The position numbers were made by a program, and so were the translations under genes. From JAFKFH01 sp017307375 (GTDB lineage: Bacteria; Pseudomonadota; Alphaproteobacteria; Ferrovibrionales; Ferrovibrionaceae), in the NCBI GenBank assembly GCA_965229335.1, contig OZ245874.1:434001-498000 (forward strand): DNA of 64,000 nucleotides, given 5' to 3'. Positions within the stretch are counted from its first letter, which is position 1. Every line of letters begins with the position of its first letter. The notes under the pieces were generated by a model. It saw nothing but the letters and a program-made list of their open reading frames with translations, was not told the DNA's origin and ran no database searches. This document shows positions 61,005 through 64,000 of the stretch, in pieces.

Positions 61005-62126
61005 ATGCGCACCCTCTTCCGCGCCGCGCTGCTCGCGGCCGTCTGCACCCTTGCCCTGTCCGCCGCGCCGCGGACGGCCGTGCTGGCCGCCGACCCGGTA
61101 CGGCTGGGCGTGATCAACCCGACCAAGTCGCTGGTCGGCAAGCAGGGCCAGCAGGGCGCGGTGGTCGCCGCCGAGATGATCAACGCCGATGGCGGCATCC
61201 TCGGCGGCCGCAAGATCGAGCTGGTCTCCTACGACACCAACTTCCTGCCCAACGAAGGGGTCGCGGCCGCCCAGCGGCTGATCAACCAGGACAGGATCCG
61301 CTTCATCACCGGCGAGATCTCGTCGACCGTGGCGCTGGCGGTGCTGCAGCTGGCCCAGGCCAACGGCGCGCTGTTCATGGCGGCTGTCCCCAAGCACCCG
61401 GCGGTGACCTCGGGCTACGACCGCGTCTTCCGGCTGAATTCGACCACGGCGATGGACGCCAAGGATTTCGACGCCTTCCTGGTCGAGCAGATCAAGCCGA
61501 ACAAGGTCGCCGTCATCGCCGAGAATTCCGATTTCGGCCGCCTGACCATCGCCGGTCTGAAGAAGCTGTTCGGCGACAAGGTCGTCGCCGCCGAGACCTA
61601 CGAGATGACGCAGAACGACTTCAACACCATCGTCACCAAGGTCAAGGGCTCGGGCGCCGACGTCGTCTGCCTCGCCGGCTCGAACATGGAGCAGTACGGC
61701 AACATCCTGCGCGTCGCCGCCGAACTGAAGCTTACCGCCAAGCGCTGCGTCATGCCGGGCATCCTGAATTCCGAGGGCGTGCGCATCGCCGGCCCGGCGG
61801 CCGACGGTGCCTTCTCGGCCGACATCTACGTCACCGGCCTCGACAACCCGCTGAACCAGCGCTTCGTCGCCGCCTACAAGGCCAGGTACAACGAACTGCC
61901 CGAGAAGATCGAGGTGCTGGGCTTCGAGAGCATCTGGATCGTGGCCAAGGCGATGGACAAGGCCGGCGACGCCACCGACCCGGGCAAGGTCGCCCGGACC
62001 ATCCACGACAATGCCTGGGAAACCCCGCGCGGCACCGTGCGCTTCGAGAAGAACGGCCAGGCCGTGGCCGGCCCGCTGATCAACCTCGAAGTGATCGGCG
62101 GCAAGCTGGTGGCGGCCAAGCCGTAA
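61005..62126 (+). CDS. Branched-chain-amino-acid-type ABC transporter substrate-binding protein
   Basis: A 373-residue periplasmic protein of the LivK-like (Leu/Ile/Val-binding) family. A signal peptide spans about residues 1-28 (LFRAALLAAVCTLALSAAP, cleaved near VLA-AD). The mature part has VRLGVINPTKSLVGKQGQQGAVVAAEMINADGGILG, TGEISSTVALAVLQL and KVAVIAENSDFGRLTIAGLKKLFGD. An ATG at 60966 is rejected because it falls in the -10 element; GAGGAAA precedes the chosen ATG. It is the first gene of the operon. The ligand is probably amino-acid- or amide-like, judged from context only. Confidence 0.9.
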   Translation: MRTLFRAALLAAVCTLALSAAPRTAVLAADPVRLGVINPTKSLVGKQGQQGAVVAAEMINADGGILGGRKIELVSYDTNFLPNEGVAAAQRLINQDRIRFITGEISSTVALAVLQLAQANGALFMAAVPKHPAVTSGYDRVFRLNSTTAMDAKDFDAFLVEQIKPNKVAVIAENSDFGRLTIAGLKKLFGDKVVAAETYEMTQNDFNTIVTKVKGSGADVVCLAGSNMEQYGNILRVAAELKLTAKRCVMPGILNSEGVRIAGPAADGAFSADIYVTGLDNPLNQRFVAAYKARYNELPEKIEVLGFESIWIVAKAMDKAGDATDPGKVARTIHDNAWETPRGTVRFEKNGQAVAGPLINLEVIGGKLVAAKP

Positions 62127-62155
62127 GCCGGCAGCGCGCCACCGGGGCCACGGGC

Positions 62156-63025
62156 ATGGTCGACATCCTGCTGCAGCAGATCGCCAACGGGCTGTCCGTC
62201 GGCATGGGCTATGCCCTGGTGGCGCTCGGCCTGACGCTGATCTTCGGCGTTCTCCATGTGATCAATTTCTCGCATGGCGAAACCTTCATGCTGGGCGGCC
62301 TGCTGACGCTGATCGCCACCACCACGCTGGGCCTGCCCTATCTCGCGGCGCTGCCGCTGGCGGGGCTGGGCGGGGCGGTGCTGGGCTGGGGCGTCAACCG
62401 CATCGCGGTGCGCCCGCTGCTGGCCCGGCGCGACGGCGGGGCGGACGTGCTGCTCGCCACCTTCGCGGTCTCGATCCTGATCCACCAGGCCGTCGTCATG
62501 CTGTGGGGGCCGGCGCCCGCGCGCATCGACGGCGTGCCCGGCACGTTCGAGCTGGGGCCGGTCGTGCTGACCGGCCAGCGGCTGTTCGTGCTGGCCGCGG
62601 GCCTCGCCCTGCTCGTCGCGCTGGAATGGATGCTGCGGCGGACGCGCTTCGGCGTCGAGCTGCGCGCGGTGGCGCAAAGCCAGTTCGCCGCCCGTGTCGT
62701 CGGCATCGATGTCGACCGCGTCAACGGTGCCACCTTCGGCATCGCCGCGGTCGTCGCCGCGCTGGGCGGGGCGCTGCTGTCGCCGGTCATCCTCTATTCG
62801 TCGTCGATGGGCCAGGTCGTCATCATCAAGGCCTTCGTCGTCGTCGTCATCGGCGGCATGGGCTCGGTCAGCGGCGCGGTGGCCTGCGGGCTGCTGGTCG
62901 GGCTGCTCGAGGCCGTGCTGGGGCTGGTGGCCGGCGAAGGGGTCGCCACCGCCGTCATCTATTCGCTGCTGCTGGCCATGCTGCTGATCCGGCCCCAGGG
63001 CCTCACCGGAAAGCGCGCCCGATGA
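62156..63025 (+). CDS. Branched-chain-type ABC permease (LivH)
   Basis: A 289-residue inner-membrane permease with about eight helices. Family blocks are NGLSVGMGYALVALGLTLIFGVLHVINFSHGETFMLGG and the EAA-like RAVAQSQFAARVVGIDVDRVNGATFGIAAVVAALGG. It follows the binding-protein gene by 29 bp and overlaps the next permease start as ATGA. With LivM it forms the translocation pore. Confidence 0.92.
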   Translation: MVDILLQQIANGLSVGMGYALVALGLTLIFGVLHVINFSHGETFMLGGLLTLIATTTLGLPYLAALPLAGLGGAVLGWGVNRIAVRPLLARRDGGADVLLATFAVSILIHQAVVMLWGPAPARIDGVPGTFELGPVVLTGQRLFVLAAGLALLVALEWMLRRTRFGVELRAVAQSQFAARVVGIDVDRVNGATFGIAAVVAALGGALLSPVILYSSSMGQVVIIKAFVVVVIGGMGSVSGAVACGLLVGLLEAVLGLVAGEGVATAVIYSLLLAMLLIRPQGLTGKRAR

Positions 63026-64000
63026 CCTCGTCGCCGTTCATCCTCGGGCTGGGCGCGGTCCTTGCCGTCGCCTTAGGCTTCCTGGTCGACCAGCCCTACT
63101 TCGCCAGCGTGGTGGCCTATGGCCTCGTGCTCGGCATCTTCTCGCTCGGCCTCGGGCTGACGCTCGGCCGCATGGGCTATGTCACCTTCGGCCATGCCGC
63201 CTTCTTCGGCCTCGGCGCCTATGCGGTCGCGCTGGTCTGCGTCGCGTCCGGCTGGAGCTACTGGCTGGTGCTGCCGCTGTCGCTGGTCCCGGGCATCGCG
63301 CTCGGCGTGCTGGTCGGCTTCGTCTCGGCCCGCCTGGGCGGTGCCTATTTTGCCATCGCGACGCTGACCACCGCCGAGATCCTGCGGCTGGTCGCCGCCA
63401 ACTGGATCGAGCTGACGCGCGGGCCGATGGGAGTCCTGGTGCCGGTCGGTCCGCTGCCCTGGCAGGAGGCGCTGGGCTGGAACCCGGCGCAGGCCTATCT
63501 GTCGCTGCTGATCGCGATCGCCGCCGTGGTGCTGGCGCTGGTCCACAACCTGAACCGCAGCCCGCTCGGCCGCGCCTGGGTCGCGGTGCGCGAGGCGCCC
63601 GACCTCGCCGAATCGCTGGGCATCCCGACGGTGCGGGCGCGGGTCTGGAACGTCGCGCTGTCGGGCGCCGTCGCCGGCCTCGCCGGCGCGCTGGTCCTGC
63701 CCAAGATCTTCGTCGTCACCCCCGACCTGTTCGGCGTCGCCAACTCGGCCACCGGCCTGCTTGCCGCGATCCTCGGCGGCAAGGCCAGCCTGCTCGGCCC
63801 GCTGCTCGGCGGCCTCGTCTTCGCCGTGCTGCCCGAGGCGCTGCGCTTCGTCGATGCCGCGCGGCTCGCCATCTTCGCCGTCATCCTGCTGGTCGTCGTC
63901 CGCCTGCTGCCCGGCGGCATCGTCTCGCTGATGCCCGCCCGGCTGCGCCCGCGCAACCGCGCGCCGCGCCCCGACGGCTCGGCCCCCGCGCTGTTCGCCG
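63022..64000 (+). CDS. Branched-chain-type ABC permease (LivM), cut by window end
   Basis: The first 326 residues are visible; the stop lies beyond the window. Family features include FSLGLGLTLGRMGYVTFGHAAFFGLGAYAVAL, GAYFAIATLTTAEILRLV and the EAA-like GRAWVAVREAPDLAESLGIPTVRARVWNVALSGAVAGLAG. After about residue 300 the sequence is Arg/Pro-rich, which suggests the permease is nearly complete or that an ATPase domain may follow, as in some fused LivM proteins. ATP-binding genes are presumably further downstream. Confidence 0.9.
   Translation, partial: MTSSPFILGLGAVLAVALGFLVDQPYFASVVAYGLVLGIFSLGLGLTLGRMGYVTFGHAAFFGLGAYAVALVCVASGWSYWLVLPLSLVPGIALGVLVGFVSARLGGAYFAIATLTTAEILRLVAANWIELTRGPMGVLVPVGPLPWQEALGWNPAQAYLSLLIAIAAVVLALVHNLNRSPLGRAWVAVREAPDLAESLGIPTVRARVWNVALSGAVAGLAGALVLPKIFVVTPDLFGVANSATGLLAAILGGKASLLGPLLGGLVFAVLPEALRFVDAARLAIFAVILLVVVRLLPGGIVSLMPARLRPRNRAPRPDGSAPALFA

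Overview
The window looks like a chromosomal piece of a high-G+C alphaproteobacterium, probably Rhodospirillales-like; the genus cannot be fixed from sequence alone. The grounds are the G+C-rich codon use, the atpG-atpD-atpC order, the dapD/dapE pair, RppH next to a CtpA/EnvC/GpmI block, and a malyl-CoA thioesterase/mesaconyl-CoA hydratase pair of the ethylmalonyl-CoA pathway type.

Positions 1-32.9 kb are mostly core chromosome: the end of the F-type ATP synthase operon, a ferritin-like diiron protein, a MarR/enoyl-CoA hydratase pair, a GntP permease, a secreted GH5 enzyme, an RNA-decay and envelope block (rppH, divergent polysaccharide deacetylase, ctpA, envC, gpmI), LysR/GST, mcl2-mch, a small P-loop kinase, AMP nucleosidase, an RsmB-type methyltransferase, dapD-dapE, an unusual class III cyclase, a HigBA-like toxin-antitoxin pair, truA, MOSC, thioesterase/amidohydrolase/TetR, trxC, fmt-def and an alpha/beta hydrolase. 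A tRNA-Arg(CCT) closes this part.

Positions 32.9-42.6 kb are an acquired island. A broken tyrosine integrase lies directly behind the tRNA. Behind it is a lasso-peptide gene cluster with visibly lower G+C and different codon use. On the plus strand are three different 2OG-Fe(II) oxygenase-type genes and a lasso cyclase. Converging on the minus strand are a 53-residue precursor, an HPr-kinase-like kinase, a PAPS sulfotransferase, a PqqD-like leader-binding protein (B1) and a transglutaminase-like leader peptidase (B2). The precursor has a WxxP leader motif, a penultimate leader Thr, and a predicted core APKTNNPSESSPTTGPS with Ala1 and Glu9 placed for a nine-residue ring and a C-terminal Ser for the kinase. 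This kinase + sulfotransferase + three-oxygenase tailoring set is the most unusual system in the window.

The island ends at a frameshifted GNAT fragment. That is joined to a 760-bp decayed copy of a segment that recurs intact (958 bp) at 58.6-59.6 kb, and then to about 550 bp of A+T-richer sequence without a gene.

Positions 43.9-64 kb are catabolic and transport modules: a ribose-type ABC operon in which one permease is fused to an SMP-30-like propeller, with a class III CoA transferase and a divergent LysR; a five-gene operon (acyl-CoA dehydrogenase, two SDRs, APH-type kinase, acyl-CoA synthetase) that resembles ACAD10/11-type hydroxy-acid catabolism; and an amidohydrolase-TetR pair divergent from a branched-chain-amino-acid-type ABC transporter, with operator-like palindromes over a consensus promoter. 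The last permease runs off the window end.
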